From Cryphonectria parasitica EP155 (taxonomy: Eukaryota; Ascomycota; Sordariomycetes; Diaporthales; Cryphonectriaceae), in assembly GCF_011745365.1 (NCBI RefSeq), contig NW_024468911.1, positions 5,016,759-5,080,758 on the forward strand: a stretch of 64,000 nt of DNA, in the 5' to 3' direction. Below, piece after piece: positions 1 to 10,635 of the stretch. The notes below the pieces were generated by a model, which worked only from the letters and a program-made list of their open reading frames with translations, made no database searches and was not told the origin of the DNA. The position numbers and the translations under genes were made by a program. Numbering within the stretch: the first letter of the stretch is position 1; each line of letters starts with the position of its first letter.

Positions 1-1113
1 CTTCCACTCGCAGACCTCGGCCTCGGGAACCATGTTGAGCATCTTCTTGCAGATGGGCGCAAAGTCGTCGTACACGGCTAGCATGGACTCCTTGCTGCCC
101 CTCGTCGTGTACGTCTCGTCAGGGGCGGCGGCAAAGTTGGTGTCTGGATGTGCGGTGGAGATGTTGTAGATGGTCTTTGATGATACCGGATAGGCGATGA
201 TGTGCTTCTTCTCGCCGATCCACCGCGTGCTCTGGTTCCCGTCGATGAGCGCCAGCAGCTCAGGGTCGTCCTTCATCTGGTCCCTATCGAGCATGATCCT
301 GTACGCCGCCTGGCCTGAGTCGACCACCTTGCCGTCCACCTTGAGCTCCTTGAGCATCGACACCCGCACCTGTGACTTGACGCCGTCTGCGCCGAGCAGC
401 ACGTCGCACTCCACGGTGTACGGCTCACCTCCTCCTTTCCTCGGAGATACAACAAAGGTTGGCCGCGACGAGAAGGTCTTGACCTCTGTGATGGGAGACG
501 CAAACTTGAAGTTGATGGCCTTCTCCCGCTTGGCTCCCTCGTAGATCTCACCGGCAAGTGACGCGCGGTGGCCCACCATGTGTTGATATCCATACGCCTC
601 GGGGATCCACATCATGCTAGAATATGCCAGCTCCTCATTTGTTGCACCCTCTATTGGTTGTTTTAGGATGTGGTTAGCCATGATGAGTCTCTCTGCCAGT
701 CCTGTCCTGCCCCTGTTTCGTTCCGTTTCGTTCTAGACGTAACAGGTAGACCCGTATAACATGAGATGAGGAAAACTCACTTCTGATGCTTGCCCCTTCC
801 ATCTTGGTCGCATCAGCTGCGATTGGCTTCCAGACGCCTAGCCTGTCCAGGATGCGGGCCATGTTGGGAGCCAGCTGGATACCAGCACCCACAAAGCCGA
901 GGTCTGAAGCAGCCTCGTAGACATCGATATGCGTGAAACCTTCCTTCGCCAGCGCCAGGGCCGTGGCGAGGCCACCCATGCCTGCGACAGACAACAGAAC
1001 ATGTTAGATCCTTCATGAATGTCCATTTACTGCACGCGCACGGGGGATCTCCTTGGGGACGATAGCTTACCTGCGCCGATGATGGCTATGTGAAGGTCCT
1101 TGTTGATACCCAT
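1..1113 (-). CDS. FAD-dependent monooxygenase, salicylate hydroxylase-like (C-terminal part outside window)
   Basis: Three exons are readable: 1113-1071, 981-781 and 692 to the window edge, with GTAAGC and GTGAGT donors and frame kept at both junctions. The protein starts MGINKDLHIAIIGAGMGGLA, an N-terminal Rossmann GxGxxG fold for FAD, followed by an acidic residue (DVYE) that would bind the ribose. A second FAD motif, LLGADGVKSQVR, lies near residue 180. This layout is that of class A flavoprotein aromatic hydroxylases, which use NAD(P)H and O2 to hydroxylate phenolic or heteroaromatic acids. The C-terminal GD motif and substrate pocket lie outside the window, so the substrate cannot be named. 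It is the first of four catabolism or transport genes up to 10.2 kb. Zeaxanthin-epoxidase-like or tailoring monooxygenases of the same superfamily are alternatives. Confidence 0.85.
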
Positions 1114-3129
1114 TTTTTGAGAGGCTTCGTCCTTGAGCTACAGATTTGACTGTACAGGTATGAGCTGGGACACAAAGTAGGGCCAAACAAGGAACAAGAG
1201 ACGTGGGCGGCAATCCCTTTGAGCAGTTGCGTGAATATTTATGCCTCTCTTTACCCCAGATGACGACCATCCCATAGTAGTAACAGAATCTGTGGGGTTT
1301 CCCCGGCCTGCAAATCTTGGGCCCGATCACAATCGTAGTCCCCGCGGGTCCAAATACCGCTATGAGAAAGATGGGCCCATATGCGGCCTTCCCCGGGAAA
1401 ATGCTCTGCCGACGTACTGGGCGGCCCGACGGAGTTACGCAGCGTGGCAGGTTCCACGTGATGGGCAGGAACAACTTCATTAAAGTATTCCCTATGTCTT
1501 ATGTTGTCTCGTTGCTTAGCTCTTCTGCATCCTTAATCCTTCATGTGCTGATTTTCACATCATATTTGCACCAGGTGACCGTCGCGGTTGCAGGGGCAGA
1601 ATGGCTGTGGTCGCTGAACAACGGCATGTTGCCCCCCCCCCCCCCCTGGACCAGGTTTGCTTCCACGTTGTATTTCTAAATTCCGCGAGCTACACAGAAC
1701 GCTTAGAACGGTTCGACTGCGGAGCCTTCTTTTTTGGCTCAGCCAGCCCGAGGGGCCACGAGTCCTCGGTCATGCCTCGGTAGACTCGCGACAATTGACA
1801 ACTACCTCACTCATATGCCGTGCTTTAATATCCCAGAATCCTCACCCAATATGATAACTTTGTGTGTCCTGCGTCAGAAATATTAGCTTTTTGTTATTCT
1901 CAGTCTTCAGCTTTGCTGACGGCGCCAGAGGTGTGGCCGTGATCAAACCTGGCATCAATCCATCCTTTTATGGAACATTGTAATTAGCACGTAACTCACC
2001 TCGTCCGCTCCTGAGGTCGTCGGAAGACAGACAAGCCTCTGCTGCAGCAGGCATTTTGAAAAAAAAGAAAATTGAGTCTGCTCGACACGAAAAGAGCGAT
2101 CGGCGTCTTTTTTATGATTTCAAAAATAAATAAAAAAAACAGAAGGGAGGGGGTCTTTGGTTACGTAAAGTAGCATCAACCTTGGGATTGCATGAATAAC
2201 ACATCAATTATGCAGAGGTGTCGACTACGCGATTCCAAGTCGCAGCTTGCAGACTGTAGAAATGCTCTCTCTAGAGCTTCAGCGTGCACTTTCAATGTAA
2301 TCATATAGTATTCACTACACCGACGCCCAAAGATGTTAACGCAAACGACGAGAATTTGGGCAAGTTCCACGGCACAATGCCAATGGATGATGCGAATTAG
2401 CTGTTGAGTCTTTAGGAGTTATCAGCATATTAACTGATTACTTGATGATGCCTAATTGAACACTTGGGCAATGCTGTTCCTGGTTGCATTTTTGAGAATG
2501 TCAGGCTCTTGTGGCTTCTGGGAAGTGATGAACAGCCCTGCTACAGGTTGACATTCTTCCTTTAGCGCCTATATGGACCCTGGCGTTCAGTCACATTGAA
2601 AAGGACACAATTGTTCATACATTTTACGCTGACGGTGCTGGGCACCGCATATCCGTTCAGATAGTTGAGACAGCGGGCCGCAATTGAGAATATCAGTGAA
2701 CCCCGATGCACTGTGCATGTCATTGGGATGAGACGGACCTACTTTTAGATAGGATAATGGTGTCATTTCTTTCACATCATTTGTTCACACTGCAAATATC
2801 AATTACGGAGGTTCCGACGTTGAAACTTTGGTGTTGTTGAGAATCAAGCGCCGCGGCTCACAGCCAGTCTCCAAGGTTAGCAGAGGACCGAGGGAATCGA
2901 AGTGCTGGGGCCACCCGTTACCCAGGTCAAATCTTATCCCCAAAGGATCGCCGACACAGCAATCCTTCTAGGAAACTAGCTCGACCAATCAGAACGTCTC
3001 GTGTCACTACCTCAATACTTTGCCATCACTTTCACGCCTTCTTCTGAATTATAAAATCCTCGATATATTTCAAAATAATTATTTTCAAGACACTTCTTAT
3101 AACGTGCTATTTCTGCATCAGTCGATACA
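1114..3129. other. intergenic, divergent between monooxygenase and MFS genes
   Basis: No convincing coding sequence is seen in these 2 kb. The open frames present are short and lack plausible splicing or domain content. A C16 homopolymer lies at 1632-1647. The two flanking genes diverge, so both promoters must lie here. Confidence 0.6.
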
Positions 3130-5144
3130 ATGGAGGCTTTACCAGCAAGCCAGACGATCGAGTCCGTCGAAATGGTTGCACCCATCACCCTTGAGACACA
3201 GCATCTTGCCCAGTCAATTGCTGCCATCCCAAATCAAGAACTTGATACTTGCAACCTTACACGCAACGGAACGAAAAGAGATGAAGACGAAATTCCAGTC
3301 TCTGAACCAGCAAGGCTGAGCTCCATTCAAACTACGATTATCATGACCTGCCTCTGTGCTTGCGTCTTTGTTGCTGCCCTCGACATTACCATAGTTGCGA
3401 ATGCCCTACCCACTATCACCAATAATTTTGGCTCCGCTTCGGGATACACCTGGATTGGCAGTTCATATGTCCTTGCCCACGCCAGCACGACGCCGCTGTG
3501 GGGGAAGGTCTCTGACATCTGGGGCAGGAAGCCCATTTTGCTGCTTGTCCTCGCGATTTTCTTTGCTGGCTCATCGCTCTGTTCGTTTGTCGAGACTCTA
3601 CCCCCATTCCTTGCTGGACGCGCTGTGCAGGGTATCGGTGCCGCGGGGCTTCAAAATCTGGTAAACATCTGCATTAGCGACCTGTTTTCATTACGCGACC
3701 GTGGTCTATACTTTGGCCTGACGTCTGTCACTTGGGCATTTGCGGCTGGGATTGGACCTGTCCTAGGAGGTGTTTTCTCTCAAGAAACGACGTAAGTCGG
3801 CACCGTTCTTCTGTTATTTATAATGTCTTCCATTGATTATTCATACTGACTTGTGCCTCAGCTGGCGCTGGTGTTTCTATCTGAACCGTATGTTGAATGT
3901 CCTTTCTAAATTTTACGCCAATGAAAGTTGACCAATTTTTCAAGTGCCAATAACTGGATCGGTATTCCTGCTGCTTGTTTTCAACCTCAAATTGCAAACT
4001 CCAAGAACGCCAATTTGGAGCGGCCTTAAGGCCATCGACTGGTCTGGTGCATCATTAGTTCTGGGTGGCACTTTGATGCTCTTACTTGGCCTTACTTTCG
4101 GAGGCAACTCTTACCAATGGAAGTCCGCCACTGTCATCTGCCTCATTTGCTTTGGGTCGACCACCTGGGGCTTGGTTATGCTGAACGAAAAGTATATTGC
4201 CACGAGACCTATCATGCCTCCAAGGCTATTTCGGACATGGTCAAGCACAGCAAGTTTCGTCGTCTGTTTCTGCCACGGCTTTGTCTTTCTTGGTATCGCT
4301 TATTATCTACCGCTTTACTTTCAAGCTGTCATTGGGTCAGATCCTGTACTATCCGGGGTATACTTGTTGCCATACGTCTTGAGTATCAGCTTCACGGCCG
4401 CCATTACTGGCATCTCCATCCAACGAACGGGAAAGTACATATACTCCGTATACCTTGGCTCGGCAATCATGATCCTTGGTGTTGGCCTCCTTGTGGACCT
4501 TGACTACGAGGTGAATTGGGTCAAACTGATCCTCTACCAGCTAGTTGCTGGGATTGGAGTCGGCCTCAACCTCGAGGGCCCGCTGCTCGCTGTCCAGGCA
4601 GCGATCAACATCGAAGACATCGCCATCGGGACTACAACCTTCGGATTCATGAGAACGATGTCATCGGCCATCTCGATAAGCGTGGGGGGTGTCGTCTACG
4701 CAAATATCATGAACCGACACGTTGAGCAACTAGTCGCTGTCTTGGGTCTTAACCTTGCCGAGCAACTGCTCGGTGGCCAGGGCGCTGCTCATGTCGAACT
4801 CATCAAGTCTCTAACCCCTGACCAAAGAACGGTGGTGAGAAAAGCAATGGCGCAGTCTTTGAGGGCCACTTGGATCATGGTCAGTACTTTTCCAATGACA
4901 TTCCTGTCTATCAGAACTGAGAGCTGACCAAAACTTGCCGTAATAGTATGTTGCATTTGCTGGGCTTGGGGCTGTTGCTGGGGCTTTTGTGCCCGTCCAC
5001 CCCCTGAGCAGTGAGCGAAAAGCTGTGGTTCTGGGTTTGAAGGTCAATGAAAGCCCAGACGTAGCCATTGAGCCAGGTCAAAGAGCGGTAGTATCGAAGA
5101 ATATGTCTATGACACTCGCCGGTGATAGGCCTCTGACCGCATGA
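3130..5144 (+). CDS. MFS multidrug/toxin exporter, DHA2 (14-TM) type
   Basis: Exons 3130-3791, 3862-3887, 3945-4879 and 4947-5144 give a 606-aa protein. The 26-nt second exon encodes the WRWCFYLN stretch typical after TM5 of this family. The start is the first ATG of a long open frame. About 60 polar residues precede the first membrane segment. Motif A (GKVSDIWGRKP) sits in the loop after TM2, and the antiporter motif C (GIGPVLGGVFS) is in TM5. The remaining exons add hydrophobic segments consistent with 14 TMs. The family exports drugs or secondary metabolites across the plasma membrane by proton antiport. Its position between two monooxygenases suggests export of a substrate or product of this block; that is inference. 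The C-terminal tail of about 45 residues is hydrophilic. Confidence 0.9.
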
Positions 5145-5422
5145 ACAGCTCCGAGTGGAAGAGTACGGGATTGCTACGATTAATTAATTACATGGTAACT
5201 TGTAGCGGCACGTAAAGAACACATAAATGCCTGCTTCAAATTTGATAGATTTATGTCTTGAGGAAATAAGTATTTGTTATCCTAATCCTCCTTGTTTGAT
5301 AGAATTTCACAACAAAAACTATCGTACCTGTCTCCAAGATCTGTCTTATGAAAGTGATGGAGTGGTATTGTAAGCTGTAATACCATCGTCGTGAAAAATG
5401 CGCGACCTCTAATCCATATTTC

Positions 5423-6999
5423 TCAATCCTCTGCCTTCCAGTGGTAGGTAGCAGCAATATGATCGCTCGGAGGCAGTGCAGTGCCCTGCTTGCCGTAGAG
5501 ATTCTCGCGATATGAGCCACCGTCAACGGCATACCCATCCCAGAACAGCCCGCGGCTTCTCAGGACTGGCAAGAGATGTTCGATGATGTCCACAAACGAC
5601 TCATTCATGAGAGCGTATGCCAGATTAAATCCGTCCACGTCGGCCTCCTTAACCCACCTCTCCATCTCATCCGCAACTTCCTCGGGCGTGCCAGCCACGG
5701 TGGCTCCCAGACCGCCAACCTTGATGTGATTCGCGACGGTGTGTTTTGTCCACTTTGGAATGCCAGGTGCAGACTTGGACCACGCCTCGACTGCAGACCG
5801 GATGGCATTTGACTCGACATGGCGCAGCTCCTCATCGTCTCCGTAAGTGTTGAGATCGATGCCTGTCCAGCCACCGAAAAGAGCCAACGCGCCATCTTCG
5901 GATCCGTAGCTCACAAACTCTTCATACTTGGCTACTGCTTTCTCATGGGTGTCTGCGATGATAGGACACAACAGGGCCAAGAACTTGATGGTTGTGGGGT
6001 CCCGGCCGAACTCATCCCGCGCCATGCTTCGGATCTCAGCAACATTCTTAGCCACGACGCTTGGACTATGGCCTGCGACGAAGATAGCCTCTGCATGACG
6101 GGCGGCGAAGGCTTTGCCTGCCTTTGAAGTCCCGGCCTGCATGATGACTGGTGTTCGTTGGGGGGATGGCTGGCATATATGTGGGCCTGGAACAGTGTAG
6201 TATTTGCCAACATGGTTAATCTTGCGAACGAGTTTGGGATCCGTGTATATTCCTTTCTCACGGTCCAGCTTGACGGCATCCTGGCGCCAGGAGGATTGCC
6301 TTTAAGTTTTAGATTGTTAGTCTTACGTCCCGATGCTGAGTTGCCACACAATAGAATGAGGGCCGGAAACTTACCAGAGCTTGTACATCACCTCCATGTA
6401 CTCCTCTGCCATCGCATATCGCTCATCATGGGCTAATTGTTCCGTACAACCCAGGTTCCTCGCTGCGGAGTCCAGATAGCCTGTGACAACATTCCACCCA
6501 AGTCGACCTCCAGTCAGGTGGTCGAGAGTGCTGAGGCGTCGAGCGAGATGATAAGGCTGCTCATAGGTAGTCGCAACAGTGACGCCGAATCCCAGGTTCG
6601 TGGTGGCAGCCGCCATCGCCGAGACCGCAGCAAGAGGCTCGTTGACAGGCCATTGCGCACCCGAGATCACAGCAGGATCGGGATTCTGAGGGCCCTTGTA
6701 GACATCGTAGGCCCCCTATGTTTGCTGTTAGAACATGAAATCGGTGGGAAATCCCTTCCCAATTCTCATTGTGTACTCACGAGGACATCGGCTATGAACA
6801 TGCCATGAAAGTGGCCTTTCTCCAGCAGCTTCGCTAGTTCGACCCAGTGTTTGACGTTGTTGAAGTCCCAGGACCGGTCTCGTGGGTGCCTCCATAGACC
6901 TGGCGACTGGTGCCCGCTGCAGGTTTCGACAAAGGCGTTGATGATAAGCTTCTTCTTTCCAGCCTCACCAGTCTTCAGGTCATCGGATGATGATGCCAT
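5423..6999 (-). CDS. FMN-dependent luciferase-like monooxygenase, NtaA/SnaA/DszA (nitrilotriacetate monooxygenase A) family
   Basis: Exons 6999-6781, 6715-6375 and 6299-5423 encode 478 aa. I start at the ATG at 6999 (MASSSDD); a longer in-frame extension to 7080 begins upstream but is not needed for the fold. Early landmarks are KLIINAFVETCSGHQSPGLW, GHFHGMFIADVLGAYDVYKG and the flavin-pocket stretch TTYEQPYHLARRLSTLDHL followed by GGRLGWNVVTG. These are hallmarks of the NtaA/DszA branch of bacterial-luciferase-like oxidoreductases. Such enzymes use reduced FMN from a separate reductase to oxidise C-N or C-S bonds in chelators, sulfonates or heterocycles. No flavin reductase is visible nearby, so FMNH2 would come from elsewhere. 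The gene is divergent from the DUR3-like symporter and shares its promoter region. The substrate is unknown. Confidence 0.88.
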
Positions 7000-7724
7000 T
7001 TTCAGCGCAATTGCGGAGGTGGACAAGCGCAAAATGAGAATGGGGGGCGTCTGTCTGGTTGGATGAAGCCGGGGGCGCAAGGGTTCAGATACTTATCTTT
7101 TCTCAATCGCGGAGGGAGGCCCTTTTCATACTTCGACTAAAGTGAGGAGGAAGCCATCATAAATAAAGTATAACTAAATCCATGCCCTCGCGTATGCATA
7201 CTTAATCCTTGTGCATCATCTGCACGTGGTATGGGTTCGCAACTTTGGGAGGGGCAGTTGCATTGAACGTTCGAGGTGGAGGTTGGCGTGATTGAAGCTA
7301 ATAAGTAGCAATCCACACAGACTAGTACCTCGATCAAGAACATAACCTTGGCACCCAACGCACACACGTTCGGAAATGTAAATCGGTTATCGTATGCATA
7401 CCATAATCGGTATGCCGTTCTGCGAGATCCGAGTCAGTCTCTAGCCTTCAAGCAATGGATGTGATAATTATACCCTACAATTGCACAATCTTCACTAGGC
7501 GTTAAGGGTGGTTCTTCAACCACAGCGCCGTACACTCTGGCAAGAAGTCTTGAAAAACTTTATGAAGATCCGATCCATTCAAACCCTCGTAAGTGGGTCT
7601 CGAAGTGGAATACAAGAATTCCTGACGTGCCCGAATCGATTATTATCTCTTCAGAGAAGGTCATCTTTCCACTCCGTCTAACACACTCCATCACCACGTG
7701 TTGGAGCTGGACGACTTCGATGTT
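7000..7724. promoter_or_regulatory. divergent promoter with repeated palindromes
   Basis: This 725-bp space separates the start codons of the flavin monooxygenase (-) and the symporter (+). The 11-mer CGTATGCATAC, which contains the 10-bp palindrome GTATGCATAC, occurs at 7191-7201 and again at 7391-7401, exactly 200 bp apart. Overlapping the second copy is a perfect inverted repeat, GCATACC (7396-7402), 6-nt spacer, GGTATGC (7409-7415). CGG-N4-CCG follows at 7408-7417, and AATCGGT occurs twice (7381-7387, 7405-7411). Inverted CGG triplets are the usual target form of fungal Zn(II)2Cys6 regulators. A shared pathway regulator is therefore plausible, but this is inference. Confidence 0.5.
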
Positions 7725-10176
7725 ATGACAGCCTCATTGATCTCGTCTCGAGCAAGCGAGGGTGGCATAGAGCCACCCTTGCCCCAAGCTGCTGGCTATG
7801 CGGTCGTCGTAGCAGTGGGATTCCTCATCGCTTTTGTGATGATTCTGGTAACATACCTGCTGAGAAGGACAGTAGGAGAAGACAATAGAACGACCGAAAT
7901 GTTCATGACAGCGAACCGCCGAGTGGGCACGGGGTTGACGGCGTCCGCTGTCATATCAAGCTGGCTTTGGAGCACGGCCATGTTGGGAAGCAGTCTTGTT
8001 GGCTACAATTATGGTGTTGCAGGACCATTTTGGTTCGCCGCTGGGTAAGCAAGCCCACAAAATCGTCCAGTTTAAAACCTTACTATGGCTTAAAAAAAAG
8101 AAAAACCATTCTGACAAACCTTCCTCAAATACGATAGATGCTCCCCTATGATTGTCTTTTTCGCTGTGCTGGGTATCGCGTGTAAGATGCGCATCCCGGA
8201 AGCCCATACACTCCTCGAAATTGTTCGCATTCGCTATGGGCTGGTGGCCCATGGTGTGTGGATTGCTTTGTGTTTAATCAACAATATCATTGCGGTTGCC
8301 AATATGCTTCTTGGGGCCAGCGCTGCGATCTCAGCATTGTATGTCCTCCACCCCCCCCCCCCCCGGGGGGGGGGGTTGTCTCTCGCATGGTGATGTTCTA
8401 CTTAAGACTCTTCAAGCTGACACCATGGCTGTGAATATCAGGACCGGAATGCCAGTCATTGCAGCCATCTTCCTGCTGCCCGCGAGTGTGGTGTTGTATA
8501 CTTTCGTTGGCGGTATCAAGGCCACTTTCCTGACGGACTATGTTCACACCTTCACCATCACCATCATTATCTGCTTCTTCACAATCAAGACCTTCACGTT
8601 ACCTGAAGTGACGTCCATCGGTGAGCTGTTCGAGCTGGTGGTAGCAGCCGGGAAAAGCCATCCCGTGTCAGGTAACCATGACGGCTCGTACTTGACCATG
8701 GCAAGCAAAGATGTAAGTGCAATAATACAATGCCTCGAGCAAGATCACTCTTTGCAGTCCGGCTAATCATCAAATTTCACCCTTTCTCCCCTCCAGGCCA
8801 TTTTGTTTGGAATCATCCATATCCTGGCCAACTTTGGGCTGGTGATCATGGACACTGGTTTCTTCACCAAAGCCTTCAGCGCGGCCCCTCAAGCTGTTGT
8901 GCCAGGCTATATTATCGGAGGTATTGCCTATTTTGCGATTCCATGGTGTCTGGGAACCATCATGTCCTTGACAGCGCTCGGGCTAGAGAACATCCCTTCG
9001 CCACGATTCCCAACGTACCCGGACCGGATGTCTGCCACTGAGGTATCCAACGGTCTTGTGCTGCCATACGCGGCCATCGCCATCGCTGGCAAAGGAGGCG
9101 CAGCCGCTGTGCTCCTCATCACCTTCATGGCAGTGACCTCGACAATCTCAGCCCAGGTGATCGCAGTGTCTAGCATCATCACTTTTGACATCTACCGACA
9201 ATACTTTAACCGCAGCGCCACGGACAAGGACGTCATCCACTGGAGCCACATCGGCGTTGTCATCTTTGGCATATTCAGTGCCGCCTTCTCGACGGCCTTG
9301 TACTATGGAAGTGTGGATCTGGGCTGGACGCTGTACATGCTCGGCGTTCTGACCTGTCCTGGAATCTTCCCAACCACGTTCACAATTCTGTGGAAGAAGC
9401 AGTCCAGAATCGCGGCCATCGTCTCGCCAATCCTGGGGCTTTTCACCGGCCTTGCTGTCTGGTTGGGCTCGGCACACTCCCTGTACGGGGAGATCACCAT
9501 TACCGCCACAGGCCAGACCTTGCCGTGTGTCTACGGAACGGTGGCGTCGGCCCTGAGTCCTGCAGTGTACTCGATCATCATCTCCCTGGTCCGACCAGCC
9601 AACTTCAACTGGGCGGATTTCAGGAAGGAGAAACTCTTGTTCGAAAAGGCTACACATGATAATAGCGCTGGTGGCCTGCAAATCTCTCATGCTGAGGAGA
9701 CAGCTTCCTCGACGTATGCGAGTGATAAGGCGAAGTTGAAACATTGGGGCTTTATTGCAAGTGCTTGGGCGCTGGCTACCTTCTTTGGGCACTGGGTGCT
9801 CTGGTGAGTCGTCCCTTTTATCATGATTCCCTTCACTTCCTCTTCTTTGTCTTGTTCTCGCGTGCAAATCACATTCATCATCTTCAGCTTCCAAATTTCT
9901 AACGCCAATGACTTCAGGCCTCTTCCCATGTATGCGGCAGAGTATATTTTCAGCCCCAAGTTCTTCGTCGCTTGGGTCGTGGTGTCCATTATTTGGGTCT
10001 GGGGTACAATGATCGTTGCAGGGTTTTTCCCGATTATAGACGGCTGGAAGCAGATTGCATTGGTAGTCGGCGGCATCTCTCGGAAGAGGGAGAACGAGCC
10101 AGGGCCGGAACGCGTTGAAACCGTGGACAGCAAAGGGGGCGGCATTCAATCCACGGGCTCTGAGAGTGAGAAATGA
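7725..10176 (+). CDS. DUR3-type urea/polyamine sodium:solute symporter
   Basis: Exons 7725-8044, 8138-8338, 8442-8712, 8797-9803 and 9918-10176 encode 685 aa. The start is the first in-frame ATG (MTASLISS); the frame opens slightly upstream only through GTG. The sequence is hydrophobic almost throughout. It carries the diagnostic stretch SSWLWSTAMLGSSLVGYNYG followed by AGPFWFAAGC, and later TSTISAQVIAVSSIITFDIY, as in fungal and plant DUR3 members of the SSS family. Length fits that family. DUR3 proteins import urea and sometimes polyamines at the plasma membrane under nitrogen limitation. The C-terminal tail is polar and ends in a Ser/Glu-rich stretch. Being divergent from an amine-oxidising-type monooxygenase suggests uptake of a nitrogenous substrate (inference). 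Intron 2 contains a C14G11 homopolymer palindrome. Confidence 0.88.
8351..8375. repeat. C14-G11 homopolymer palindrome in intron 2 of the symporter gene
   Basis: Fourteen C are followed directly by eleven G, giving an 11-bp perfect inverted repeat without a loop. It lies 12 nt after the GT donor of the intron. It could form a hairpin or cruciform, or the exact length could be a sequencing artefact. Confidence 0.8.
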
Positions 10177-10635
10177 AGACTGATCTGTGCGAATATTGCC
10201 ACAGTTTCTCCCGCACAGATCGCCCTGGAGTGGGATATTTTACGTACTTAGAAGTAGCCCTTATAAGAGGCGACACAAACTGCATTTCACTTTTAATCTT
10301 CCTATCCACCTGCCTGCTGCCTGTTGTGTACGACTCCGGCTTCAGCGAGCTGAAGTGGGGTGGGCGCTTCGATACTACCCAAGTAGATGAGTGAGAGCCT
10401 TGGCATAATCAGCCCTAAGACATTTCACAGGTTCATAGGCGTCCGAGCGATTCGTCTGAGTATGCGGCTGATTATTTAGGGCTATAACCTGGATCGTAAG
10501 TTTCACAGTCAGTCAGCCCTAGGACACCGCCTCGAATGATGGCCATGGTTTATAAGAACGGGTCCCGGTCTCTTCCTTCACAAGAAGCATCCAGCATAAA
10601 CTGTGACTGTTGGCTATATTTGCATCCATATCATC
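10177..10635. other. intergenic between tandem genes
   Basis: No coding feature is supported here. It contains the 3' flank of the symporter gene and the promoter of the DUF3176 gene. Confidence 0.6.

Noticed and set aside
9148..10149. Long minus-strand frame of about 333 codons opposite the symporter
   Set aside because: It is a shadow of the GC-rich symporter exons, with low-complexity composition and no domain.
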